This document shows, one piece after another, positions 12,191 through 22,570 of a stretch of 64,000 nucleotides of DNA. Under the pieces are notes generated by a model that saw nothing but the letters and a program-made list of their open reading frames with translations, made no database searches and was not told the DNA's origin. A program made the position numbers and the translations under genes. The stretch's first letter is position 1. Each line of letters opens with the position of its first letter. Source of the DNA: Taudactylus pleione (Eukaryota > Chordata > Amphibia > Anura > Myobatrachidae); NCBI GenBank assembly GCA_031769625.1, contig JAUIMM010000645.1, forward strand, positions 2,026,001 to 2,090,000. The letters are read 5' to 3'.

Positions 12191-12855
12191 CAATCTGAAA
12201 ATCAAAGCAATACCCCTGTCTTGGAATCAAGAGTCTTCTCCGCATTACAGCTTCAGCCTCCTACGGGAAAATCATTTGTGGCCCCAGAATTAAGGAAGCG
12301 GCTTCTCACTTGGGCACATTCCTCTCGCTTCGCAGGGCATTCAGGCACTCGAAAGACCTTGGAGTTCCTGAAAAGACACTATTGGTGGCCTTCTATGAAG
12401 GCAGATATAATGGAGTTCATCTCTTCCTGCTCCTCCTGTGCCCAGCATAAATCATCACGACAAGCTCCAGCTGGGGAATTGCTTCCTCTACCTACTCCTT
12501 CACGTCCATGGATGCATCTCTCCATGGATTTCGTCACAGACCTGCCAGTCTCTCAAGGCTTCAACACTATCTGGGTTGTAATAGACCGATTCTCTAAGAT
12601 GGTCCACTATATACCGTTGAAGAAGTTACCTTCTGCTCCTGACCTGGCACAGTTGTTTGTCCAACACATATTTTGTCTACATGGCCTTCCTGCTGAAATT
12701 GTCTCTGACCGTGGTGTGCAGTCTACTGCAAAATTCTGGAGGGCTTTGTGTTCTGTTCTTCAAGTGAAGTTAAACTTTTCTACGGCCTACCATCCGCAAA
12801 GCAACGGCTCTACCGAGAGAGTTAAACAAGATCTAGAGACTTTCTTAAGAATTTT
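12191..12855 (+). pseudogene. Truncated integrase of gypsy pol
   Basis: It lies in one open frame with the end of RNase H (frame from 11864). A zinc-binding HHCC module (HSSRFAGH, then CSSC) is followed by the core with DFV, VSDRGVQ and STERV, the three acidic residues of the catalytic DDE triad. The frame then runs directly into LTR sequence at 12856: the C-terminal part of integrase and any chromodomain are missing. The junction lies in an A/T-rich stretch shared with the LTR (TTATTCAAATCCGC), which suggests deletion between short matches. Confidence 0.9.
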
Positions 12856-12931
12856 TAGTTTTTTATTCAAATCCGCTTCTGTGTTCGCTCCTGCTACCAC
12901 CCCGGGTCCACATACAACCCAGAACATAACA
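12856..12931 (+). repeat. 3' LTR remnant (last 76 bp)
   Basis: Matches 9299-9374 of the 5' LTR with a few substitutions, including TCAAATCCGCTTCTGTG and CCACCCCGGGTCCACA, and ends at the preserved target duplication CATAA. The first 840 bp of the LTR are absent. Confidence 0.9.
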
Positions 12932-12957
12932 CATAACTTGCCTGCCTAACCTCCAGC

Positions 12958-15900
12958 ACCACAGCAGCCTGACCAACAGACACACAGCCTGACCAACAGC
13001 TACAAACAGGCAGACACACAGCCAGCCACAACCTGGCCAACAGCTATAAACAGGCAGACACACAGCCAGCCACAGCCTGGCCAACAGCTATAAACAGACA
13101 GACACACAGCCAGCCACAGCCTGGACAACAGCTACAAACAGGCAGACACACAGCCAGCCACAGCCTGACCAACAGCTACAAACAGGCAGACACACAGCCA
13201 GCCACAGCCTGACCAACAGCTATAAACAGGCAGACACACAGCCAGCCACAGTCTGACCAACAGCTACAAACAGGCAGACACACAGCCAGCCACAGCCTGA
13301 CCAACAGCTACAAACAGGCAGACACACAACCAGCCACAGCCTGGACAAAAGCCAGCCACAGCCTGACCAACAGCTACAAACAGGCAGACACACAGCCAGC
13401 CACAGCCTGACCAACAGCTACAAACAGGCAGACACACAACCAGCCACAGCCTGACCAACAGCTACAAACAGGCAGACACACAGCCAGCCGCAGCCTGGCC
13501 AACAGCCAGCCACAGCCTGGCCAACAGCTACAAACAGGCAGACACACAGCCAGCAACAGCCTGGCCAACAGCTACACACAGCCAGCCACAGCCTGACCAA
13601 CAGCTACAAACAGGCAGACACACAGCCAGCCACAGCCTGACCAACAGCTACAAACAGGCAGACACACAGCCAGCCACAGCCTGGCCAACAGCTACAAACA
13701 GGCAGACACACAGCCTGGCCAACAGCTACAAACAGGCAGACACACAGCCAGCCAAAGCCTGGCCAACAGCTACAAACAGGCAGAGTCACAGCCAGCCACA
13801 GCCTGGCCAACAGCTACAAACAGGCAGACACACAGCCAGCCACAGCCTGACCAACAGCTACAAACAGCCAGCCACAGCCTGACCAACAGCTACACACAGG
13901 CAGACACACAGCCAGCCACAGCCTGGCCAACAGCTACAAACAGGCAGACACACAGCCAGCCACAGCCTGGCCAACAGCTACAAACAGGCAGACACACAGC
14001 CAGCCACAGCCTGGCCAAAAGCTACAAACAGGCAGACACACAGCCAGCCACAGCCTCACCAACAGCTACACACAGCCAGCCGTAGCCTGACCAACAGCTA
14101 CAAACAGCCAGCCACAGCCTCACCAACAGCTACACACAGCCAGCCACAGCCTGGCCAACAGCTACAAACAGGCAGACACACAGCCAGCCACAGCCTGGCC
14201 AACAGCTACAAAAAGGCAGACACACAGCCAGCCACAGCCTGGCCAACAGCTACAAACAGGCAGACACACAGCCAGCCACAGCCTGACCAACAGCTACACA
14301 CAGCCAGCCGCAGCCTGGCCAACAGCTACAAACAGGCAGACACACAGCCAGCCGCAGCCTAGCCAACAGCTACAAACAGGCAGACACACAGCAGCCGCAG
14401 CCTGACCAACAGCTACAAACAGGCAGACACACAGCCAGCCGCAGCCTGACCAACAGCTACAAACAAGCAGACACACAGCCAGCCACAGCCTGACCAACAG
14501 CTACACACAGGCAGACCCACAGCCTGACCAACAGCTACAAACAGGCAGACACACAGCCAGCCACAGCCTGACCAACAGCTACAAACAGGCAGACACACAA
14601 CCAGCCACAGCCTGGCCAAAAGCCAGCCACAGCCTGACCAACAGCTACAAACAGGCAGACACACAGCCAGCCACAGCCTGACCAACAGCTACAAACAGGC
14701 AGACACACAACCAGCCACAGCCTGACCAACAGCTACAAACAGGCAGACACACAGCCAGCCGCAGCCTGGCCAACAGCCAGCCGCAGCCTGGCCAACAGCT
14801 ACAAACAGGCAGACACACAGCCAGCCACAGACTGGCCAACAGCTACACACAGGCAGACACACAGCCAGCCACAGCCTGGCCAACAGCTACAAACAGGCAG
14901 ACACACAGCCAGCCACAGCCTGGCCAACAGCTACAAACAGGCAGACACACAGCCAGCCACAGCCTGACCAACAGCTACAAACAGCCAGCCACAGCCTGAC
15001 CAACAGCTACAAACAGGCAGACACACAGCCAGCCACAGCCTGGCCAACAGCTACAAACAGGCAGACACACAGCCAGCCACAGCCTGGCCAACAGCTACAA
15101 ACAGGCAGACACACAGCCAGCCACAGCCTGGCCAAAAGCTACAAACAGGCAGACACACAGCCAGCCACAGCCTCACCAACAGCTACACACAGCCAGCCGC
15201 AGCCTGACCAACAGCTACAAACAGGCAGACACACAGCCAGCCACAGCCTGACCAACAGCTACACACAGCCAGCCACAGCCTGGCCAACAGCTACAAACAG
15301 GCAGACACACAGCCAGCCACAGCATGGCCAACAGCTACAAACAGGCAGACACACAGCAGCCGCAGCCTGACCAACAGCTACAAACAGGCAGACACACAGC
15401 CAGCCGCAGCCTGACCAACAGCTACAAACAAGCAGACACACAGCCAGCCACGGCCTGACCAACAGCTACACACAGGCAGACACACAGCCAGCCGCAGCCT
15501 GGCCAACAGCTACAAACAAGCAGACACACAGCCAGCCACAGCTTGGCCAAAAGCTACAAACAGGCAGACACACAGCCAGCCACAGCCTGACCAACAGCTA
15601 TAAACAGGCAGACACACAGCCAGCCACAGCCTGACCAACAGCTACAAACAGGCAGACACACAGCCAGCCACAGCCTGACCAACAGCTACAAACAGGCAGA
15701 CACACAACCAGCCACAGCCTGGCCAAAAGCCAGCCACAGCCTGACCAACAGCTACAAACAGGCAGACACACAACCAGCCACAGCCTGACCAACAGCTACA
15801 AACAGGCAGACACACAGCCAGCCACAGCCTAGCCAACAGCTACAAACAAGTAGACACACAGCCAGCCGCAGCCTGGCCAACAGCTACACAGGCAGACACA

Positions 15901-16012
15901 CAGCCAGCCACAGCCTGGCCAACAGCTACAAACAGGCAGACACACAGCCAGCCACAGCCTGACCAACAGCTACACACAGGCAGACACACAGCCAGCCGCA
16001 GCCTGGCCAAAA
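12958..16012. repeat. 44-bp tandem satellite (about 69 copies)
   Basis: The unit is 44 bp with words CAGCTACAAACAGGCAGACA and CACAGCCAGCCACAGCCTG. Shortened units (CAACAGCCAGCCACAGCCTG) recur at regular places, for example 13350, 13500, 14620 and 14770, revealing a block of about 1.27 kb that was copied (13220-13600 resembles 14491-14870), with a further similar block near 15600-15800. The array begins 20 bp after the gypsy target duplication and ends 55 bp before the right MITE terminus. Minus-strand frames of 60-90 codons are repeat translations rich in Cys, Val and Trp. Confidence 0.96.
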
Positions 16013-16069
16013 GCAGGGATACCAGTGTTCAAATTCTTGGGTCAGACCTGGGATTTTGGTGTAAAAGGG

Positions 16070-16254
16070 TTATAGACCTGCTTTAGGTCTCGTCTACATT
16101 TGGATGTTAGTCAGGTTTATGACACGCCTCTCAATTGCAGCAGTACTGTCAACTTTACTGCAGCGGTCATAGGTGCTGCTTTCACACGCTCCCTGACATG
16201 TTTTTTCAAAAGTAGTCAGGTATGCACAAGATGCTGTTTGGCGGTACCTGCCAG
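16070..16254. other. Spacer, no gene seen
   Basis: Short unique stretch after the MITE terminus. No repeat or coding signal recognised. Confidence 0.5.
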
Positions 16255-16510
16255 CACTACTACAGGGGCATAACTATGGGGGCATTACTACAGGGGCATT
16301 ATATGGGGGCACTACTATAGGGGCACTACTACAGGGGCATTACTATAGAGGCATAACTATGGGGGCACTACTACAGGGGCATAACTATGGGGGCACTACT
16401 GTAGGGGCATTATATGGGGGCACTACTACAGGGGCGTTATATGGGGGCACTACTACAGGGGCATAACTATGGGGGCACTACTGTAGGGGCATTATATGGG
16501 GGCACTACTT
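16255..16510. repeat. 27-28 bp G-rich minisatellite
   Basis: Alternating blocks of GGGGCATAACTATG, GGGGCATTATAT and GGGGGCACTACTACA give an imperfect tandem array of about nine to ten units. The plus strand is strongly G-rich, with many runs of four or five G. Confidence 0.9.
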
Positions 16511-16779
16511 CCTTTCAAATCAAGGGGGTAATGTCGACGTATCTAAATATATTTTGGGATAAAAGATAAAAAAGTTCCCTGACCACTGCCCTAGTGTATC
16601 ATCACTGCAGCCTCACCAGCGCTCTCCTAAGTGTACATCTAGGGCTGGTGATTATACTGTATAATTATTGTGTGTCATCACTGCAGCCATTGGAGTCACA
16701 CTATTTGGCAGTGAGACCAGGATCATAGTGATACAACGGGATCGGTACCCCTTCATCATCTTAGGGACAAATCAGGTAT
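16511..16779. other. Spacer, no gene seen
   Basis: Unique-looking sequence with no identified element or coding frame. Confidence 0.5.
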
Positions 16780-16995
16780 GTCACTGCCATACATGCCCAC
16801 TCTCCAGATTTGGCCGGGAGCTTCCCGAAAAGTAGGCAAGCCTCCCAGCCCCTCCAGTCCCCCCCGCAATGTAGTCCCAAACATCCGCAGCAGAGGGCTG
16901 ATGACGCAATTCTCGCTGAATCGCGTCATCATGCCCATGCCCCCTGCTCCACAATGCCAGAAATCTCGACATTGCGTAGTGGGGGTGGGGCCAAA
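16780..16995 (-). repeat. Dispersed GC-rich repeat, copy 1
   Basis: Read on the minus strand, this contains GGCATTGTGGAGCAGGGGGC, GATGACGCGATTCAGCG, GCGTCATC and GGGAGGCTTGCCTACTTTTC, in the same order as a plus-strand copy at 58640-58885 (GGCATTGTGAAGCAGGGGGC, GATGATGCGATTCGGCG, GCGTCAC, GGGAGGCTTGCCTGCCTTTC). Two diverged copies 42 kb apart in opposite orientation indicate an interspersed repeat. The class is unknown to me. Overlapping 60-82 codon frames are artefacts of high GC. Confidence 0.75.
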
Positions 16996-17341
16996 ATGAC
17001 ACGAGTATGTAGCCCCGCCCCTAAATGTGTAATCTATCCGCCCCCGCTGCTATGCTGACCTAGCTGCTCCCTCCCAGAAGGGGCAGCCAGGATATCGGCA
17101 AGTATGGTCACTGCAAGGCAACAAATAGTCTATTATGGCTCTGCCTTCCATGATCCTGCAAACAGCTTATATTATGTCATTTTTGGGGCTTAGGTCTCCA
17201 TTAAACCATAGCACAGCACAGAAAATAATGCACTAGTATCTCATTATAACGCCCGGATAGCAGAATACTTGGCAGTGGAAGAAAATGAAATATAAGGAAA
17301 AGTAAACTGTGCTCAAGCAAGCGGTAAACCTAGCAGGTTAT
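16996..17341. other. Spacer, no gene seen
   Basis: Unique-looking sequence between the GC-rich repeat and the hAT-like element. Its right edge carries GTTATTA, which recurs after the hAT-like element. Confidence 0.5.
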
Positions 17342-17479
17342 TAGAGATGAGCGGGTTCGGATCTCAGAGATCCGAACCCACCCGAACTTAACGATCCGAG
17401 TCGGCTCGGGTTTTCCCACCTGACTCAAAACGAGGCAAAATGTAATCATCCCGCTGTTGGATTCTTGCGGGTTTTGAAG

Positions 17480-17520
17480 TTTATAAAAGGTCCCGTGATC
17501 GCCGCAATTTTCATTCCGGC
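17480..17520 (+). promoter_or_regulatory. Possible TATA promoter inside the hAT-like element
   Basis: TTTATAAAAGG at 17480-17490 is followed about 25-30 bp later by a CA-containing ATTTTCATTCC, the spacing expected between a TATA box and an initiator. Downstream is G/T-rich non-coding sequence. This is a pattern match only. Confidence 0.3.
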
Positions 17521-17779
17521 TGTGGAGAGTGAAGGAGGGGGCTGTGCTGTGTGCATAGGGGCTGGCTGTCCACTAGTCCATATACTAGAGCTGACTTTTG
17601 TGCTGGGCCTGTTGTCCATAAGGGCTGTTACTCTGTACTAGGAGCTGTGCTGCAGACAGGAGAGGGGGCTTCAGTGCCACTGCAGTCCATAAAGGGGTGC
17701 TGCTGTGTTGTCCAGGGGGTGCTCTTCACCCTCAGTGTGAAAAAAAAAAATTTCTGTGTGTGTGCATTACCCACACTTA

Positions 17780-18235
17780 TCAGCAATGTAGCTGCGCTGG
17801 GGTGCTGCCTGTGTCATTTATCAAGGGACTGCTGCCTCGTTCAGGAGTGCTCTCCCCAAGTGGCAAAAAAAATTATTAATCCAATCAGTTTTTTTTCTGT
17901 GTGCACATTAGCTCCACTTATCACAAGCAACGTAGCTGCGCTGGGGTGCTGCCTGTGTTGGTTATCAAGGGGCTGCTGCCTCATTCAGGGGTGCTCTCCC
18001 CCTCTAAGTGCCCCCCAAAAAATCAAATCAATGTGTTTTTTTTGTATGTGTGTGCATTAGCTCCACTTATCACCAGCAACGTAGCTGCGCAAGGGTGCTG
18101 CCTGTGTCATTGATCAAGGGGCTGCTGCCTCGTTGAGGGATGCTCTCTCCACCCAAGTGCCAAAAAAAAAAAATAATCCATCAATGTGTTTTTTTTTCTG
18201 TGTGTGTGCGTGTGTGTGCACGTTAGCCATGACAT
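17780..18235 (+). repeat. About 150-bp tandem repeat, 3 copies
   Basis: Three copies with GTAGCTGCGC at about 17788, 17932 and 18081, each followed by GGTGCTGCCTGTGT, CAAGGG..CTGCTGCCTC, a homopolymer A stretch, a T/G-rich stretch with GTGTG, and TTAGCTCCACTTATCA. The period is about 145-150 bp. It lies inside the hAT-like element. Confidence 0.85.
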
Positions 18236-18983
18236 CAAACATCTCAGCTGAGATTTGCATAAACATTTTCAAAAGGTAAAAATAGAGGATATGGTTTAAA
18301 AAAATGGAATAAAGCAGCTAAAACTGCATTCTCTGATTATAGTGTCCCTGCCCATGGCCCCTCTACCTGAATTTCAGCAAGACAGAGGGGCAAATCCATG
18401 CAACTATATTCCAGAGTGCAGCTGCTCCTCCTGTAGCCCAGGTCAGAAGATCCGTAGGGGGTGTGGTGATATGGACTAAAATGGAGCTCACATCCACTAA
18501 AGTGGACAATGAATCCCCAAATCTAACAGGGAGCACAGCTGTAATTTATACACAACACAGGATGGGATGATGATATAGGCTTGGGTGATGGTATAATCTG
18601 GGGTGATGTATACATAATCTTCTTCACACAATATTAATTTGTCCCCGATGGAATCCACCATTACAGGTGCCTCTAATTTTTCCATGTAATTGACGGTAAA
18701 GGTCTCATAGAATTTGTAGTTCATTTTGATGGACATCTTCTTTTCCACATTTTGGGGAAGTAGTCTCTTCAGATCTGTGTCCGTTGGGAAGATGAAACAA
18801 TGTCTTCTTCCCTTCTGGGATGAAAATCCACTCCCAGTAGCAGGCATGGTGCTCAAGAAAGACACAACATAAGACTTAACCTTAAATCTGAAATGTTGCA
18901 TTTGCTGCTCTGTTCCGCTTGTCCACATATCTGCTCTGGTTAAGTGGACAGTGGGTACAATGACAGTTTGAAGGCCAAAAACT

Positions 18984-19321
18984 GGGCAGCACAGACCATG
19001 TAATGGTTAGCATTACTGCCACACAGCACTGAGGTTGTGGGTTCAATTCCCACTACAGCCCTGTGTGGAGTTTGTATATTCTCCCTGTGCTTGTGTGAGT
19101 TTCCTCTGGTTTCCTCGAACACTCCAAAAATATACTGGTAGGTTAATTGGGTCCCAACAATAATTAACCCTAGTGTGCGTGGGTGTGAGCGAGCATGTGG
19201 TAGGGAATAGATTGTAAGCTCCACTGAGGCAGGGACTGATGTGAATGGACAAATACTCTCTGTAAAGAGCTGCGTAATATGTGTGCACTATATAAATAAC
19301 TGGTAATAAATGTTTTTTTTT
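18984..19321 (+). mobile_element. tRNA-derived V-SINE
   Basis: The tRNA-like head has a degenerate A box around GTAATGGTTAGCATTACTG and a good B box GGTTCAATTCC at 19040-19050. It is followed by the V-SINE central domain CTGTGTGGAGTTTGTATATT and CTCCCTGTGCTTGTGTGAG, a GGTAGGTTAATTGG block, and a 3' tail ending CACTATATAAATAACTGG and AATAAATG with a T run. The tail resembles the ends of the L2-like LINEs at 20066 and 21316, the expected partner relationship for SINE mobilisation. It is nested in the hAT-like element. Minus-strand frames across it are artefacts. Confidence 0.92.
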
Positions 19322-20065
19322 AATGTCCCTGCACAGGTTGGGAAATGCTTTTTCATGTAGAAGCTTTGCAAAGGATTATGTAACAGTCAATTGTTTTGGA
19401 AACCACTACTAGAAGTCTTCCTGGTCCCCCTCTGGGATGAAAAAAAAAATTCACTCCCGGCAGCAGGCATAGCGCACAAGGATTCTTCTGGGGCAAGGAC
19501 TGATGTGTCAATTTTTTTTTTAAAAAATGCCTCCCCTCCTCCCTCATAAATTTACTGCCTTCACTTATATACTCCAACTCCCTCAGGCCTCTCTTGAATA
19601 ATAAAAACATTTGTTTCCTGATGTGCCATGTTGGAAGTTGAACTGCCATGTGTTTGTTCCGCCCACTGCTGCCGCTTGCAGCCAGCTAGCTTGGTGCAAA
19701 TTTTGGGCCTAAACTGGATGAAAACAATATAGTAAATTGTGAGGTGGTCAAAATTTACTGGAAACGAGTGGAAATAAATGTTACTGAGGATAATAATACT
19801 GCTGGAACAAAAACATGCCCATTTTATGTGATTTTAGTTGTTTTGATGATTTTTTAAGAAAAAAATCCAGATCCAAAACCAAAACATGGAAGGGAGGTTT
19901 TGGCAAAACCAATCCAGATCCAAAACAAGGATACAGATCCAGAATCAAAACCAAAACACGGGGGTCGGCACACATCTCTAGTTATTATAGGCTACTCTAC
20001 TAATCCAGACCTGTGGTCTCATACCTTGTTCTGACTACAGAACTTCTCAGTCTCTACAAATTATA

Positions 20066-20862
20066 TCATTAATTTTTATGGCGCAATAGATTCCGTGGTG
20101 CTGTACAGCCAAAGTATAAAAATGCAATAAAAAAATTTGAAAAGAAATTGTAAAACAAACACATCATAATGTGCGTAAATAACACAAAGACACACATACA
20201 CACAGAAAATGCATGAGCACAAAACAGCCCACAATCATAGTAAGATCCAGGATAGAAGACCAAACAGAATAAAAGCAGATGTACAACACCAACATGCAGC
20301 AATGTAAAAGGGACAAAAGACTTAGGACTATGTTTCTGAGAGCTTACAATCTAGAGAAAGGGGTGATTGAGATACAATATGTGCGGATAGACCAGGCAGG
20401 AATGTAAAAGGTTGAAGGAAAACTTCGCAATAGTCTAAGAGTGTGACTGGTATGAAAACAAAGAGGCGAGTTTTCAAAGAGCATTTGGAAGTTTTAAGAT
20501 TGGAGGTAATAGAGGGAAGTTCCAAAGGATGGGGCAGCTCTGGAGAAGTCCTGAGGCCGGGAATGACTGGAGTAAATAAACAGGGGTTTGGTGAAGATCA
20601 GAACCAGAGGTCTAGTTGGAGTGAATATTGTGATGAGGTCAGCAATGTCAGATAGAGAAGTGTTGTCTTTGTGAGGGTTGAAATGGATTCAGAAGGTAAT
20701 GGGAAGTCTGTGTAGGGATATGCAATGGGGTGCAGCAGATGACAAGTGGTGGGAGATTAGATTGGTCACAGCATTAATTATGGACTGTGAAGGGGAGATG
20801 TGGGTCATTGGAAGGACGCAGAGAAATGTTGGCACTGTTGGAGGTGGCGACAGGACTGGGTG
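20066..20862 (-). mobile_element. 5'-truncated L2-like LINE, 3' end, minus strand
   Basis: On the minus strand a decayed reverse transcriptase C-terminus is visible: fragments ISLHRLPITF, TPTRPL, RAAPSF and LKTSKCSLKTRLF lie in the order known for L2-clade ORF2 ends, spread over several frames. The 3' untranslated part contains the element-end words GAGCTTACAATCTAGA (plus strand 20338-20353) and GCTGTACAGCACCACGGAAT on the minus strand, and it ends ATTGCGCCATAAAAATTAAT. It is non-functional. Confidence 0.7.
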
Positions 20863-21316
20863 AGGGACAGATGCTGCTCCCCACCTTTGGAACTCTCTCC
20901 CTATCAGACTCTCCACCTCTTTACAATCCTTCAAACGGGCTCTCAAGACCCACTACTTCATCAATGCTTTCCAGCTCTCATCCTAACTTGCTACTACATG
21001 GTCCCTCCTCCTTGTCCTCCCCATCTGTATCATGCCCGTCTGTCTGCCCTTTCCCTTGAGAATGTAAGCTCTTGCGAGCAGGGCCCTCTATCCTCTTGTG
21101 CTTCTCCTTACTTTATTTTCATCTACTTCTTACTCACCACTAGGATACCTAACACTTGGTGCTTATGCTCTGTTGCTTAATTGGGTGCTATGGCCACCTA
21201 TGTATGTTATCCATGTCCTTGATTGTATTGTACTGCAAGTCACTTTTTTGGTTATGTACCTTGTAAGGCGTTGTGGAACACTTGTGGCACCATATAAATA
21301 AACAATAATAATAATG
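20863..21316 (+). mobile_element. 5'-truncated L2-like LINE, 3' end, plus strand
   Basis: The frame starting at TGG 20888 reads WNSLPIRLSTSLQSF then KRALKTHYF and stops at TAA 20984-20986, the conserved C-terminal end of L2-like ORF2. The 3' untranslated region has GTAAGCTCTTGCGAGCAGGG and ends TGGCACCATATAAATAAAC followed by (AATA)n-type tail at 21293-21316. It is head-to-head with the minus-strand L2 end on its left. Confidence 0.82.
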
Positions 21317-21536
21317 CAGGAAGAGAAACTGATTAATAACCACATGAAGTCAGCAGGGCCAGAAGAATCTTTTTTTTTTTTTTTTTTTAAAGTGTTTTTA
21401 TTGACATGCATACCATTATTAAACCAAAAGTATACACTATACAACCAAGACAGTTACATAGCCATTATCTTTACATAAATATAAACAGGTATGACAGAAG
21501 GTAGCGTTCAATACAATAATTATATATATATATATA

Positions 21537-22570
21537 GACGTACCAGAAGAAAGCGGCACTAGGAGTCTGTCAAAGAAGATTTAATTGTGATCCTTCACAA
21601 TATCAAAGCCAACGTTTCGGGGCTATATGCGCCCCTTTGTCAAGGTGTAGAAAGAACAGAAACCTGAAAGGTTCTTACCTTATATCCCCAAAGAAGCCCG
21701 CCGAAGTGCCTGAATCCAGACGCCGCCCGGGACCCCACGTGACCCCGGAGTCCCGCTCTGATGATGTAGGCGCGTTGCGTAACCCTGGTAACCTAGGCAA
21801 CCGGGATGTTACCGCAAGAGCGCGGCTGGTCGTCTGGGTAACAAGAAACAAGTGAAAAAAGACACCAACGTGACACCGCTGTATCAGTTACGATGCAGAC
21901 TCAGAAAGTTAAAAAAATGAAACAAAATAGAGGGTCCGTTAAGTGTTGTTATGGAGCAAAGTGATAGTATGTTAAGATACAGCAATCCTCTGCCACACCA
22001 TGAACCAGTGTTAGAAGCCAGAATAGTGTGCAAAAGTATATGAAAACCAACAGGCACAAGACTGCGATCGTACATAGATATAAGTGCAAACAAAATGTAA
22101 TTCATGTACACATACACTAAGATGAGTTCGGACAAAGACACTTGGCTCATACAAAATTGAGTGCTACACAAAGATGTCGTGTGCACTAGGAATACAAGAA
22201 AAAAAGGACAAGGAAAAGAAGGGATGAGGGGACAGGGGGAAAAGGAGCAAATAAAATAACAAAATTAAATCAAGTAAAGACGTTCCAAGCGATTTTCTCG
22301 TTGAGTCCTGCCGGACTAATAGTATTCAGGTTGAATATCCATCTTGCTTCAACTTGGGGAAGTCGTAGGGCCCTATTGCCCCCCCTGATGGTTTTGGGTA
22401 CATGATCAATGGCCATGTGCTTAAGGTCCGAAAGGTTGTGTTTCATCTCGGCGTAATGCCTGGCTACAGGTTGGTCGCTTGATTTGCCAGATAGAGCTCC
22501 TTTGATGGCTGAGCGGTGCAAGGCCATGCGCTCCCAATAGGAACAAGTCACCCCAACCCAATTTTGCAAC
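21537..22570 (-). mobile_element. Penelope-like element fragment with GIY-YIG end
   Basis: The minus-strand open frame 22569-22270 contains HRSAIKG, PVARHYAEMKHNLSDLKHM, RGGNRALRLPQVEARWIF and SPAGLNEKIAW, the pattern of the C-terminal half of a Penelope-like GIY-YIG endonuclease; the N-terminal GIY and YIG motifs are cut off at the junction with L1 sequence. Downstream (lower coordinates) is a long non-coding part, then a hammerhead-like motif and the end TAGTGCCGCTTTCTTCTGG, followed by (TA)n at 21521-21536. Neptune-type is likely, by similarity to frog and fish elements. Confidence 0.8.
21614..21645 (-). ncRNA. Degenerate hammerhead ribozyme motif
   Basis: Minus strand reads CCTTGACAAA, GGGGC, a 7-nt loop, GCCCC, GAAAC. 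The stem II (GGGGC/GCCCC) and GAAA box are perfect. The CUGANGA box is changed at two conserved positions (C to U and G to A), so cleavage is unlikely. Position at the 3' end of a Penelope-like element is where these ribozymes are known to occur. Confidence 0.7.

Larger units (their letters stand above)
8459..12931 (+). mobile_element. Decayed sushi-like Ty3/gypsy LTR retrotransposon
   Basis: The element is bounded by a 5-bp target duplication, CATAA at 8454-8458 and again at 12932-12936. It begins TGTCACGG and ends AACATAACA. Order is 5' LTR (8459-9374), gag with a zinc knuckle, protease, reverse transcriptase, RNase H, integrase, then only the last 76 bp of the 3' LTR. The pol order and the reverse transcriptase region match the chromovirus/sushi group of Ty3/gypsy as known in fish and frogs. 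It is dead: several frameshifts and stop codons, and the integrase end plus most of the 3' LTR is deleted. A primer-binding site is not obvious; TGG first appears at 9383, eight bases after the LTR. Confidence 0.9.
8226..16069. mobile_element. MITE split by a gypsy element and a 44-bp satellite
   Basis: The left end CCCCTTTTACACCAACC (8226) pairs with TTTTGGTGTAAAAGGG (ending 16069). Inner sequences also mirror loosely: AACCCGGGTTATTGCCGGGT on the left and GGGTCAGACCTGGG on the right. The original element is represented only by about 230 bp on the left (8226-8453) and 60 bp on the right; the middle is now a Ty3/gypsy insertion (8459-12931) and a 44-bp satellite. No transposase is seen. A target duplication is not clear. 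The two ends could belong to different copies, but spacing and orientation fit one interrupted element. Confidence 0.6.
17342..19980. mobile_element. Non-autonomous hAT-like element, 2.6 kb
   Basis: The left end is TAGAGATGAGCGGGTTCGG and the right end, on the other strand, is TAGAGATGTGTGCCGACCC. The word GTTATTA occurs at both edges (17337-17343 overlapping the left terminus, and 19981-19987), compatible with a hAT-type target duplication. Subterminal GC-rich repeats (GATCCGAACCC, CCGAGTCGGCTCGGG) on the left and AAACCAAAAC repeats on the right are typical of this abundant frog family. Inside are a TATA-containing segment, a 150-bp tandem repeat and a nested SINE. A 143-codon minus frame (18497-18928) has no recognisable transposase or other domain. 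Short similar words at 18808-18856 and 19427-19480 (CTGGGATGAAAA, CAGCAGGCAT) suggest an internal duplication. Confidence 0.75.

Noticed and set aside
18497..18928. 143-codon minus-strand frame as a host gene or transposase
   Set aside because: No recognisable domain; it lies within a non-autonomous hAT-like element and includes sequence repeated at 19427-19480.
18984..19060. Functional tRNA gene
   Set aside because: A good B box exists, but the A box is degenerate, there is no proper cloverleaf, and a SINE body follows.
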